DNA of 64,000 bases from Ceratodon purpureus (lineage: Eukaryota; Streptophyta; Bryopsida; Pseudoditrichales; Ditrichaceae): contig CM026432.1 of NCBI GenBank assembly GCA_014871385.1, positions 6,920,970 to 6,984,969 on the forward strand, in the 5' to 3' direction. Of the stretch, positions 48,506-59,913 are shown piece after piece. The translations under genes and the position numbers were made by a program. The stretch's first letter is position 1; each line of letters begins with the position of its first letter. The notes beneath the pieces were generated by a model. The model searched no databases. It was not told the origin of the DNA and was given only the letters and a program-made list of their open reading frames with translations.

Positions 48506-49206
48506 AGCTGAAGAGCAGTATCGATGATGAGTATAGCAATGCGGGGATAGAGAATCCTAAGATTCTTTTGACGACGTCTCGTGACCCGAGTAGCCGGCTC
48601 ACGCAATTTGGTAAGGTGGGGTGTTTTTTGACTCTTTGTTTTTTGGAATTAGGTTTAGGGTTTAGTGGGAGAGTGTAGGGGGTTTTGAATCAGCAGATTT
48701 TGGTTGGCGTATTTGTGGAAGAGCGTTCTCATAGCTGTATTTGGAATTCTATGTGCAGGAATTGAAAATTGTATTTCCTAATGCTCAAAGGATTAATCGA
48801 GGAGGTCAGGTATTAATTACTGATTGCAAGCCCAATACTCTGCGTCGATGTGTGTGAGCATCTGGTTCATTTTCACCTTGTGAAGTAATCGTCAAGATTT
48901 GCAGGTTAGCTTGAATGAATAGGAAAAGGTCCGCTCTGACTACAGTGAAGTCCGTCTACTTCTCAGATCATTCTACTCTTAGGTAACGTGTAGAGACCTG
49001 GTTTTTGATATTCAGCTCTGGATGGAGCTACCTTGGTGTCGGCTTGACTTTTTGGTCTGTTGTGGTAGGTACTTTCGGAGATAGTAGAATCATGTAGAGC
49101 ACAGGAGTTCTCTGACTTGATTATGGTTCATGAGCATAGAGGTGAACCTGATGGAATGATTGTTTGCCATCTTCCATTTGGCCCAACAGCCTACCTTTGT
49201 ATCTGA
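48506..49206 (+). pseudogene. IMP4: IMP4 fragment (U3 snoRNP Brix protein), truncated
   Basis: Three exon-like blocks match the middle of IMP4, the Brix-domain protein of the U3 snoRNP in 18S rRNA processing. They are 48506-48615 (DDEYSNAGIENPKILLTTSR, then DPSSRLTQFGK), 48759-48809 (ELKIVFPNAQRINRGGQ) and 49070-49206. The third contains MVHEHRGEPDGMIVCHLPFG and PTAY. GT/AG borders and reading phase are intact between blocks, so introns were kept and the copy is not a retroposed cDNA. The N-terminal ~60 residues are not found upstream. The C-terminal half, beyond PTAY, is missing: the frame ends at a stop at 49204-49206. The UFSP2 start lies only 32 bp further on. It is best read as a partial duplicate whose end was replaced by the UFSP2 gene, or as a breakpoint joining the two. 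Confidence 0.85.
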
Positions 49207-49237
49207 TTTGGTCGATTTGTTGTCCAAAACCCTAGCT

Positions 49238-52200
49238 ATGGTGATGGAGGCTGCTACCAGATGGGTACGCGTCGTGCGCGGCGCTGAGAATGGATTACAA
49301 GGGATAGACTCCATTGGGTGGCTCGTGGGATTGCCGCATTCCACTCCGATTGTGCTCTCCGTGCTTCGTTGTCTGCACGGGAGTGCTTCTCAAGCTGACC
49401 TCGTTGCCGAAGCTGGTGAGCCTTGAATTGGGTTTTTGCGTTTTTAATGATCCTCGGTGGTTTTTGGGGGCTTGGTCGTGGTCAGGGGATTGGGAATTGG
49501 ACGATCGGGTCATTTGTGATGGTTTTTTCTAGTGGTGGATGGGTGTGTGACATGTTTGGTTATGTGTGTGGATGTGGGTTTTACATGTGGGTTAATGAAT
49601 TTTGGTGTTGGTGGAGGCAGAGGAGCTGCGGGTGCTGTTGCCTAGGGGATTGAAGGTTTTGGGTGCAGTTGATTTTGGAGAGGGTGAGGGAGGTGCGTTG
49701 AGAGCGGGGAGAGTTGCTGTGAAGCTACGGGAGGAGCTTCAGGTGGCCGGTGGGGGAAAGGGATGCATCGTGGCTGCTCCATTAGGGACGAGCTCGGGTT
49801 CTAAGTTGGAGTATAGGTGGTATGATGCTGGGAATGAATTAAGTTTAGTGGCGCTCGATGTGGAGGAGATCGAGGGTAGTCCATGGGATGAGACCACTTT
49901 CCTTCGGTGTCAATTGCAGTTGAGTATGCCATTGTACTTGCAACAGACTGCAACTGCCTCAGGTATTTGCTCGCAGGTTGTTTGTTTTGTTGCTGATAAA
50001 TTGAACTCAAATATATGTAGGGTTTTAGGGTTTTAGGCTTGCTGTCGAGATCCACTTTCTCGCAGTTGCAGAGTTGCAAGGGTGTTTTGATGTGAAATTT
50101 CCCCAGTTGGTTTACCATAGTTGGTGCATAGTTATGACTTTTGTTGCATGACTGTTCAAAAGATTTAAAGCGTGATTGATACTTCTGCATTTGATTGATA
50201 CCTCAAGGTTTGTTATTCAGAGTACCAGGAGCAAGCTGTTGGAGTGATTAATAAGATTGTTGAAGATTTGAAAAGCAGTGAGGCATGTTTCTTGGCTGAA
50301 GGACCAAAAGGAACGATTCTGTTGCCTGTCGAAAGATCTGCGAATGCTGATTCAGAGTCTCCACTTTGTTCGAGTCTCCGTTCAGTTCAGACGCTTTCAA
50401 CTCCAGGAGGATACCAGGTTTCAGCTAATCCAGTCTTCTATCCATCCATTGATTAGCTCAGCTGTTTTTTTATAACTTTCCTTGAAATCACATAGTCCCT
50501 GCGTAGATTTTTTCCGAAGACTAGCTGAAAGGTGTTGCTTTACTTTTTAGCATTGAAATCATGTGTATCTTGATACAGATTCCGACGCCTGTCAAGCTAT
50601 CTGCCATGTCCTGCTCTTCGAAAGAAAAGAACACTTCTTTTATAATGCAAAACCTTCCTGGTACAGTTTCTACTTGAGTATGTTTGATCAATTCGTCTTG
50701 AGAGGTTTCATTATATGGCTATGTCAGAACTCTATTTTTAAAAACATTTTTGGTGTGGTTTTGTACGAATATGATGAGGTTATACATTCTATGCTAGTAC
50801 TTTCAGCTTGTATGATGCGGATTTGGACCTCGTGTATATGCCTTGCAGCAAGGACTCCAGTGGCAGTGCAGATTTTGAAGTTGAATGTGGATGTGCTATG
50901 TGCGGCACCCAATCATATGTCGGGGGTGGACGCAGTCACATATTTAGTTATACCTGCTCTATGTGATCAACTGAACTCAATGACCAAGATGGCGAAGAAG
51001 AATGCATCTCAGAACCCCAAGGTACGTCTTATGATAATTTTTGGTGGTGTTAATATAAGTGACCTCACGTATTCTAATATAGCTGAGGGTGGTTCTTGCA
51101 GAAGATGTAGCACACGCTGTATTATTGAAAACGTGATTCAGGAAGATTGAATGAGAGGTGTGGTATATCAATTACTATTGAACGGTTGAAATAAAGAATG
51201 TTTAACTTATAGGTGCAATATGTACACATGCAGATTTCAGCATTCCATTTCTGTCCTTTGAGGCATCCCATAACAGCAATTTATGATTTGAGCTATGGGG
51301 AAACTGAGATGGCTCTTGGTAGGGTCTCTATTGCACCCTTCAACTTTGCTACTTCAAAAGCAACTTTTGTTGAAACAGTATACAAGAGGGGTGGGTGGTG
51401 TTATGTTGAAATTCACAGGCAATTGAAGCTGCAGAATAATCTCTATCGTAGGACTGCTGTTGGAGACTACAGATGCATGATCTAAGATATTTAGGGCACT
51501 AACATAGCCTACCCATTTCGTACTAGGTCTTTGGAAAGAAATTAAAGTTAGGCTGTTTTTTATGTTCGTGCGTCCACTTAGATGGCTTACAACGCAGTAT
51601 GCTTTTGAATCTGAAATGATTTTCTTGTGCTTTATTCAAAATATCACTTTTTCAAGCTGCCTGGTATACGCTCGAAATTTACACTCATGAGAGTGGCTGG
51701 TCATGTGGCAGTGAATAGCAGGAAGTCTCTACACCAAAGGCTGAGACTACCCTTGGACAGACCTTTGCTTCGAGTTGCAAATGCACTGATGGCCAAGGAA
51801 TCAACTAGTACTTCCACAGGTGTAGTGTTGCTGCATATCTCAGTGATTTGAACTATTAATGATTTGTTATGATGCCATGGTTTTCTCCAGTTGCTCCGAG
51901 TACTCAGCAGCCTTGTGGTTTTTCTTGCAGGGTCAAGGAGGTTGTGTGATGTCCACGTGGGACTGCCTCCTTCTGGAGGTGAGGATTTAATAAGCCTCTT
52001 AAATTATATTTTTAAATTTCCTTCTTTTATTTTGACGTTGTCGTACGATTCAGTTATCCGCCAGTGAGTTATACAAGTGGTTTTCTTCTTTTTCGCTCCC
52101 CAATTTACCCTCTCCTTGTTTGCCCTTTGAGGCCACTGCAGTTATTTTCGGTTTTTGAGTTTCCTGGATAGTTGGAAACTCTTGACCTTTGATTGATGCA

Positions 52201-53635
52201 AATCATATAATTTTGTTGTATCATTTTCTGATTTTCCTTGTTATGGCAGTTGTCGGTGGCACACAGAGTCTTATTGATGGTTCTTACGAATACTATCACT
52301 ATCTACAAGATCGTTTTGATGACAATGTGAGTTCCTTTTCTGGCTACGTTAGATTGCTTGCTGTTGGTACAGAACAATGAAACATGAATCGTACTAAATA
52401 TCTGGAGATCTCTCCATACCCGTTAGATGTTTAAAACAAATTATTTCTACGCCTTGAACATGTGCAGCTTGAAAGAGTGAAGTCGGATCGCTTGGCTTCT
52501 GATTGCTTCATTTCTTTAAGTTCATTGTATCTGCTGTAGCACCAAACGGGTTGAAAGAATAACATCTACTGCTTCTCAGGGCTGGGGATGTGCGTATCGA
52601 TCTTTGCAAACTATCATTTCCTGGTTTCGACTACAGCATTACACCTCTGTGCCTGTTCCCTCTCACAGGTAACACGTTTGGCAAACTGTAACTCTTCTTC
52701 ACCACTTTTACATTTCTACGGTTGAGGAAAACGAATTATATTAGAGTTTGCTGAAATAATACTGTTGTTCGACTTGCTGCAGGGAAATACAAGAAACACT
52801 AGTTGAGATTGGAGATAAAGAAGCTTCTTTTATTGATTCACAAGAGTGGATTGGCTCAATGGATCTTTGTTACGTGATTGACAAGTTACTTGGTGTAAGC
52901 AAATTTCTAACCACCTTCAGGATCAAATTTCATGAGGTTACTTACGATAATAGTGACTGAATTTTAATTCCCCAGGCTGTGACACTTTTTCAGTCGTACT
53001 TTCAATGGTAATATAAATGTCAATTTGGCTATCACTGCAGGTGTCATGTAAGGTCTTGGATGTGCGAAGTGGTGCAGACCTACCCGGAAAGTGCAGAGAA
53101 CTAGCTCTACATTTCAGGACCCAAGGCACGCCTATAATGATAGGTAGCCTCTCATTGTTCTCTCTTTCGAGTTTCATTTGTTAGACCATCTTATGAGAGC
53201 ACAAAAAGCTTCACGACATGAAGTTCTTCACAATTTAGGCTAATGACATAACTTTCCTAATCAAGTTCTGACGTTACGTTTCTAGTTAAGCTATTACATG
53301 AGTGCGTACCGCAGTTCATCAACTTGTCCTACCTCGTGTTCTCTATTTGTGCAATCACTTCAAAATGCGTTTTAAATTTTTGAAAATTGCATGATTTCTC
53401 TGCAGGTGGAGGTGTTTTGGCATATACCTTGCTGGGGATTGATTACAACGAAATGACGGGAGAAAGTGCATTTCTGATTCTGGACCCTCATTACACTGGT
53501 GGAGAGGACTTGAAAAGTATTTGGAGCGGAGGTTGGTGTGGTTGGAAAAGAGCTGTTGGTGCAAATGGCAAAGAGTTTTTCCTTGCTAATAGATTTTATA
53601 ACCTTTTAATGCCTCAACGTCCCAACACAGTATAG
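49238..53635 (+). CDS. UFSP2: UFM1-specific cysteine protease UFSP2
   Basis: The enzyme removes UFM1 from targets and matures the UFM1 precursor in the UFMylation pathway at the endoplasmic reticulum. Thirteen exons join in frame: 49238-49415, 49621-49962, 50221-50417, 50579-50660, 50849-51021, 51234-51318, 51712-51819, 51931-51978, 52250-52326, 52580-52668, 52783-52894, 53041-53143 and 53406-53635. They total 1824 nt (607 residues). The C-terminal peptidase C78 domain carries the catalytic Cys434 in [19 protein letters not shown], and Asp558 and His560 in [10 protein letters not shown]. Further family motifs are [41 protein letters not shown] and the ending [13 protein letters not shown]. 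The N-terminal ~390 residues are the variable UFSP2 extension. ATG 49244 is an alternative start. The acceptor of exon 7 was chosen by phase (GGCAG before TGAATAGC). The 5' leader must lie in or next to the IMP4 fragment. Confidence 0.94.
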
Positions 53636-54503
53636 TCTGAATTTGGTCGCAGAGAACATTGCTTATGATTGAGCAAATCATTTGGTGAATGCCTCGATCA
53701 TGGTTTGGATCATGCGGAATCTTAAACCAGGAGTATTGGAGCTCATCCCATCCTCATAGGAAAATTAGTTAGCAAAAGCTGCTTGACCTCCTCTCATGAC
53801 TTCTTATTGCGGAGAAAGGCGGAGAGGGGTTCGAAAGGGCTCACATAATTAGGGTTTCAAATGAAAATGGGGTATTTCCCCTTTATATATTTCTACTCTC
53901 GGTTTAAAACTCTGTTGATAAGTCTAAAAATTCATGCAACTATTATGTTGCAAAGCAAACCAATGAGCATCTTCCTTTCTCTCCATTCCAGAATTCATTG
54001 TAACTCTGAAAACTCTATTTTATTAGGAAATGTAAAAAATTTCCAAAGATATTCATTACCTGTTGCTGCCTCGGGTAAAAATATAGCTTTCTTTGAATAC
54101 TGTACCATTCCGAAACAACCTGTGTACATGTCACACTGATGTTTTGCATTTCTGATGCCATTTCAGGAGCATTCACAGAATTCATAATTCTTCTCAGATA
54201 ATGGCACTTAACTCCTAGAAGTAGTGAACTAAATGATTTTATCAAGATATCATCAACAGTTCTTGAAAAGTAAAATTCTTGATTTGTTAAGACAAATATC
54301 CTTAGGAATGGCTAAAACTACAAAACCTACTACCCAAGTTTGTGATAATTTTGAGCTCTGTAGTAACTCCATCTGCGAGGAGTCTGCAGTGTAATTTTTC
54401 CGAAAAATTCAACAAAATTCATGTCAGGATCCATCAAGTGCCTGCAACTATGGCAATCAACATCCACATGTGAACATGATTACCTACATCATACACTACT
54501 TAA
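53636..54503. other. UFSP2 3' side and spacer
   Basis: No gene is seen. The stretch 53828-53915 shows a TTAGGGTTTCAAATG motif followed by TTTATATATTTCTACTCTCG. It is related to 28790-28890 and may be part of an old LTR. Confidence 0.4.
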
Positions 54504-55424
54504 CCCCTAAATGCACTGGCGACCAAAATGTGGTCGCAGCCTATTTTGGGCAGGCTGCTACGGCGTCAAAAATAATTATTAAGTTTTGAAATTTTGTATG
54601 TAGATTCTTTCAGTCATTACGTACATGTCAAGCTTTGTTTCATATGATTCTGATATGTAATGCAAAAGTTATGAAGGATTAAAGGTTCAAAATCTCAACG
54701 CGGGCAGCATAAAAAAAACTCAAATCTTTTTTTTTTTAATAAATTAAAATATCATCATTTTCTACTGATTTGTATGCACATAGGAAGCTTTGAGCCATGC
54801 CAATCCAATAAGTGAGGTAAGAGATATGAGAAGTCATATTATGCGGGCAGTTCGGTCAACTCTTCATCAAAAATAACTTCAACTATTGATTTTGAACTCG
54901 ATTTTAGCAATTTTTCAAAATTAAAAATTGGAAAAGTTTTTGGTTACTTGTTACATCATTTTCACCGTTGGAATTGACAATATCTACTTTTATGTGGACA
55001 AAATTAGTAGTTTAGTTTTTCCCTCTATTCTACATCTTATTCTAATTATTTATGGTTTGAAGATGAAAATTAAGGTTTAATGTTTTGAAATTTTTTGTGA
55101 AGAATCTCAAGTCATTCTTTAAATAGAATATGCAATTGCCCATTCTAAAACTTCAAAGCATATTTTCTGAAAATTTGTGGAAGCCAAGATTTTAGTTTTT
55201 TGAAGGATTGGAAATAACTTGTCTTGGAAGTTTAAACATCATGATCTTGTGATTGGTTTGGTTTCTGACTCTAAGAATTTGAGAAATAGTTTTTTGATGA
55301 GTTATTTATAAGATCCTACGGTTGAAATTGCAAAAGAATGTTATGAAATTAAAAAAATCAGCTTGCTTTACAAAGAGGTATCAAAAGACAGTTTGAGCCT
55401 GAAATTTTCAAGAGCATTTAGGGG
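54504..55424. mobile_element. piggyBac-like non-autonomous element, copy 2
   Basis: TTAA occurs immediately outside both ends (54500-54503 and 55425-55428). The ends are an 11-bp perfect inverted repeat, CCCCTAAATGC on the left and GCATTTAGGGG on the right. A hairpin, GACCA-N5-TGGTC, lies at 54521-54535, the same distance from the end as in copy 1. Interior blocks shared with copy 1 include TTTTGGGCAG, ATGCAAAAGTTAT, AACTCGATTTT and TCACCGTT. It is 921 bp and non-coding, so movement would depend on a transposase elsewhere. Confidence 0.8.
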
Positions 55425-55428
55425 TTAA

Positions 55429-58400
55429 ATCACATGTTGACAGTGTACTGCAAAATACTGACAAGCACATTTTAATGAGGAACAAATAGAACAATATCAT
55501 TAAAAATTCACACAATTAGACAAGTTGATGAAAACAACTAGGTGAGAGGTTTAGAAAATTGGATGTGATAATATGAGGTAGTTGGTGACTTAATGCACAT
55601 CTACATGTGCAACTTACCAAATGATAGCTAGTTAAATTAAGCAGATTCTTATATTAGGAAGTAAGACTTAGTCATGAAAATGACTTGTATCATGGGTTAA
55701 CATTATAAAATAGAATTTGATCCAAGTGATTTCATGATTTTTGAGAAAATCAATCTTGTACTTAGTTGCAAAAATATGAATCCTTAAAAATATGATGCAA
55801 ATCCCAAAACCTTCCACACAACTTCAAAGTTCAAAGAAATAGATAGCCAACAAGAAAAGAGTGTAGCCGCCACTTCTTCTCTTCTTCCCACAACAAAATT
55901 AGGCCGACTCCAATTGCCACTAAGAGCACAAGATACAAGCTGCAGGATCCCCTGGAGCAATCACCAAGGCAACACAATTTTACCATTTGTCCAAATTAAA
56001 AATCAGATTACTCAATTCATATAAGAAAATTCCGTTCTCACTCACTGTAAGTCTTACATATGCTGCCAATCCGTAATTCTGCAGAGGGTATGAGATCTTT
56101 CGTGCATAATTTTCACTGATAAAACAGGCCATAAGTCAAGGTTCAACACCTCTGGCATGCGGGATTTTTGCATCACTTAACTTTCCTTCTGATAAACTAC
56201 TTGCTAAAAAACGATCCTAAACTTTATCCCCTTAAAACCCTGAACCCTGAGCCCTAACTTCTGTGTATGCATGAGTGCTATTCTTTTCGTTTATAAAGAA
56301 TCGCTTCACTACACGACTTGAAGAAATTAGTGTGTCTGTCTGCAGCTGAATTCACAATTTCGAAACCAAAACAGCGTATAATTATAATCAAATACTGGAA
56401 CACACAAAAGTAATCATCGATGTGCCATTGAAGGAAGCAGTGAAGTCCAAATTCTTTTTATCAGCATGCAATACACCACAAATATGTTCCTCTCAAAATG
56501 ACCTTCGAATTTGAGAATATATATTCGGTTTCTAACTTCTCTTATCAGATAGATTATCGATCTATTGATCAGTAAACTATTCTGTTGAACTCTGGCACTG
56601 GCATATCTAAAAACTCTCAAGCCAAGATTTTATGACAAGTATTTTAAGAACCTCAGAACATGCAAAGCATGGGATGATGGGCGGACGGAAGATTTGCAAA
56701 TTGTCGAGCTAAGGTTCCGAGACAAGTGTTTTTAAGAATCTCAAAGCATGAAAGGCGTTGGAGGAGTACATCACTGTGGCCGGTAGTACTTCAGGCATGT
56801 GCACAACATTCGTAGTGACTAAATACACATCGATTTAAGAACCTACTCAAGCCTAAATAGTCTTATTTTAATTATTATATTACGAATTTATGATTATTAT
56901 ATTATTAATCTGGACGAGCCCATGAGGAACGCCTCTTAAACAGTAACCCACCCTTATCCTTATGCTAAATGTTAGCTATTAGCTACAGTGAAGAATCTGA
57001 CCCAGATGCTCTACTTTGGCAGATGGTCCAGGCTCTCCCAGCTGTGTATTAGTGTAATGTTGTGAGTCCAGTCTGACTACCTAATGTGGACGAGGTTAGA
57101 ATTCTTATCCACTATCATTGGCATTAGTACTTTAATGGACATTAGCAGAATCACGAACAGGAAAAACGTGTGCAAATAGTGCACCGGCTTGGACGTATTA
57201 CCTACCCAACAGACTTTTGCAGACAGCTCGAGCACCTCTCAACTTACGTCGTGACTATGTCATGTCACATGTGCAATGCAGCAGGCGAGAGAAGGGCCTC
57301 TCTGATCTTCTTTGTTTTGCATGTGTGTTTGATTGTTGGCTTTTGAAACAAGTGGGTAGAGTTCAGATTGCAGATCTGAGCACTGCATTATTGAAGTTGT
57401 AGGCTTCTGTCCGGATCCAGGTGGTATTTGTGTTCTTGCTTAGGGGTCATCAATGCTATGTTTCGTATAGGTAAATGGATGAGTAGACTAGTGGGGAGTG
57501 TGAGTACAAACGATCTGCGGCATGACTCTTGCCTGGTTCAGTTTTGTGAAAAATTAAAAAAATGGGCAAGTGGGATATCTCTTCATCAGTGCTGTACGGA
57601 ACATGAGGTACAACGGGAGCGACCAGGAACAGACCCCAATGCAGAACCGGGCCTAGGCGGAGAAGCTTGGAGATGGATATAAGTTACTTGAACACGACTT
57701 GACTGTACATTTGGCATTGCTGACTTGTGGACATGGAAGACAAGCGTATTGTGGATGTAGCATACGTATTCAAGTTCTTGTTCTCTTGCTGTATTAAAGC
57801 GGATTCAAGCAGCATCCTGATTTCCAGGAATAAGTGATGATGTCAGATGTGGATAGCCCAAACAGTTCCGAAAGATAACCATCCACTGTCCAGTACAAAT
57901 GGATTTGTTCACTATATCGGCAATTTCTTCAATTTACTTTGGTAGTTCAGGAAGTCCTCTCTAGACATGAGTATGTAGTGTGTTTAGAAACTCCTAATTT
58001 CATTTTGGCAAGGACGAAATTTCCAAAGGAATGAGTATCTCCATGACAAGGAGTATTATCTTACCTCGTGAAAGTCTTAAATGATTTATTTAATATTACA
58101 AGTCTCCCTCAAAGAAATTACTCAAGGTGAAGGAACCTGGAGTTAGGTTCCTTCGCCTTAAAAACTGTGCAAGTTGATAGATCCGTGTACCGTAGACAAC
58201 AGAGAGGCGGTATGACAGTTGCTTTTTCTGGGACACTGCTGCATTCGTAATTTCATGCACGTTGCGCAACTAGAAATAAAGCTTGCCATGTTCCACACAG
58301 TGATTCTACTGGTTATCAGCTTTTCGTAAATACAGATATTCTGCAAGTATATCAGGGCAACACCGAAAATGGCCTCAGTTTTCAAGCTACCGTAACCCAC

Positions 58401-59913
58401 GTGAGGAAATACGAGCGAATCGGATCCCGTCGTAGTGATAAAATAAGGTGAGACTCGTCCTCGTATTTTGGCCTAAGTCAAGCTTGGCAGAATGATTCCG
58501 TGTATGCTAGCCCAGGTATTAATCTGATACCCTTCAGACACAGTGAATACAATGTAGATGTCTTTGGCGGAACATGTCAACGGGGGTGGCCTCCAAGGTC
58601 TTCGGGCAGCGCTTCACGTTTCGAACGTTGTGACGCGGATGTCTGCATCGTGCCACGCGATCGAAAGTGTTTGAGAGGAATAAGTTAAGTGGATTATGCC
58701 AGAGAGTCGGGTTGCTTAAGCGTATAAAGAGTGCAGCTCTAGTAATCAACCTGATATCCAGCAAGTCAGGCTTCGAGTTGATCAAGAGCAGCGGGAGTGC
58801 ATGAGCTGAGCACGCACTACTAGCGAAGTGGTCGTTTCTCACTCCGGACTGTAAGGGCTGGGTCGCGGCTTAGGCGCTCCTCCGGCGGTTTCTGTCTTTC
58901 CCTGCGTGGTCGCCGGTGTGGGCGGTGTGGGCCACTCCTTGGAAGGCTGAACATCGAATCAGGATGCGCGATGGTACTGGATTTATCCTGGGTGGAACCA
59001 CCTCGGACAGGGTAATAAGCAAGCGCGAGCCACGTATGAATTACGACCCTCCCTCGACATAGCTACGAGATTACTGGTCCAAGACGCCGGGAATTTTAGG
59101 TCCCACGATTTCGAGGTCGTCCTCGTTGGGGTGACTCGGGTGCCGGTTGATGCCCGGTGCTTCATGTGGGAGAATGACCTCAATGTGTACAGTACGCTTT
59201 TTTTCCTGATGATATTACTGTTGATCCACATTACGGTAGTTGTACCGCGTCGTCACTTAGATTCAAATAGACGTCTGAGGGATGCAATTTTTTTCCTAAT
59301 ACTTTGAACGACCACATCCAGTCCAGTACATGACAAGCACGCCATTTCACAGAAAAAGCAGTGGAATTCATGGGCCTGTAGTAATACGAAGATAGAAACG
59401 AAATTCAATTATCCATTATAGAAGTATGTAACGAGTGCACCACATAGCGGATACGCTCAGTCCGGTGCAATCACGCACATGATACCCGAGTGAGTTCAAA
59501 GAAAATGTTAAGCTCACACCTAATTTCCGATCACACCTACTTTACGATCACACTAACTCTCCGGCAGTCGTCAAGTTCATTTTAAAGCTCTATATCAGCC
59601 CGTCCGGATGTGCATCAAAATGATTTATGTACAGACCAAAACCCCCCAGTACTCATACTATTACTGAAGCCCTCCAATTCTGAACACATCAGTCGCTATC
59701 GGTGTCCCCGATATTGATGCTCCCCATATTCCTTCCAACATTCGCATCGTAATCTCCCGATCCCGAACCAGAAGCCGCAACCTCTGCGTCAAATTCACAC
59801 ACGTAGTACAGAGATATTCTATAAGTGTAACTGCTGTTACAGGAGACATGGCTACGACTATCAGCACTCACAAAAAGTGATACGTTATATATATTCATGA
59901 GTACGTAAGCAAC
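55429..59913. other. Non-coding stretch left of the CACTA genes
   Basis: No gene is supported. From 55429 to 57150 it is AT-rich. After about 57200 base composition becomes balanced, like the CACTA portion. The left end of that transposon may therefore lie in this interval. A candidate terminus CACTACTAGCG begins at 58815, and TAGTG occurs at 58432, but neither can be confirmed without the other end. Confidence 0.35.

Noticed and set aside
58395-58440. CGTCGTAGTG as the right end of another CACTA element
   Set aside because: No matching CACTACGACG start with a 3-bp duplication was found to the left. The best candidate, near 56308, differs after CACTAC.
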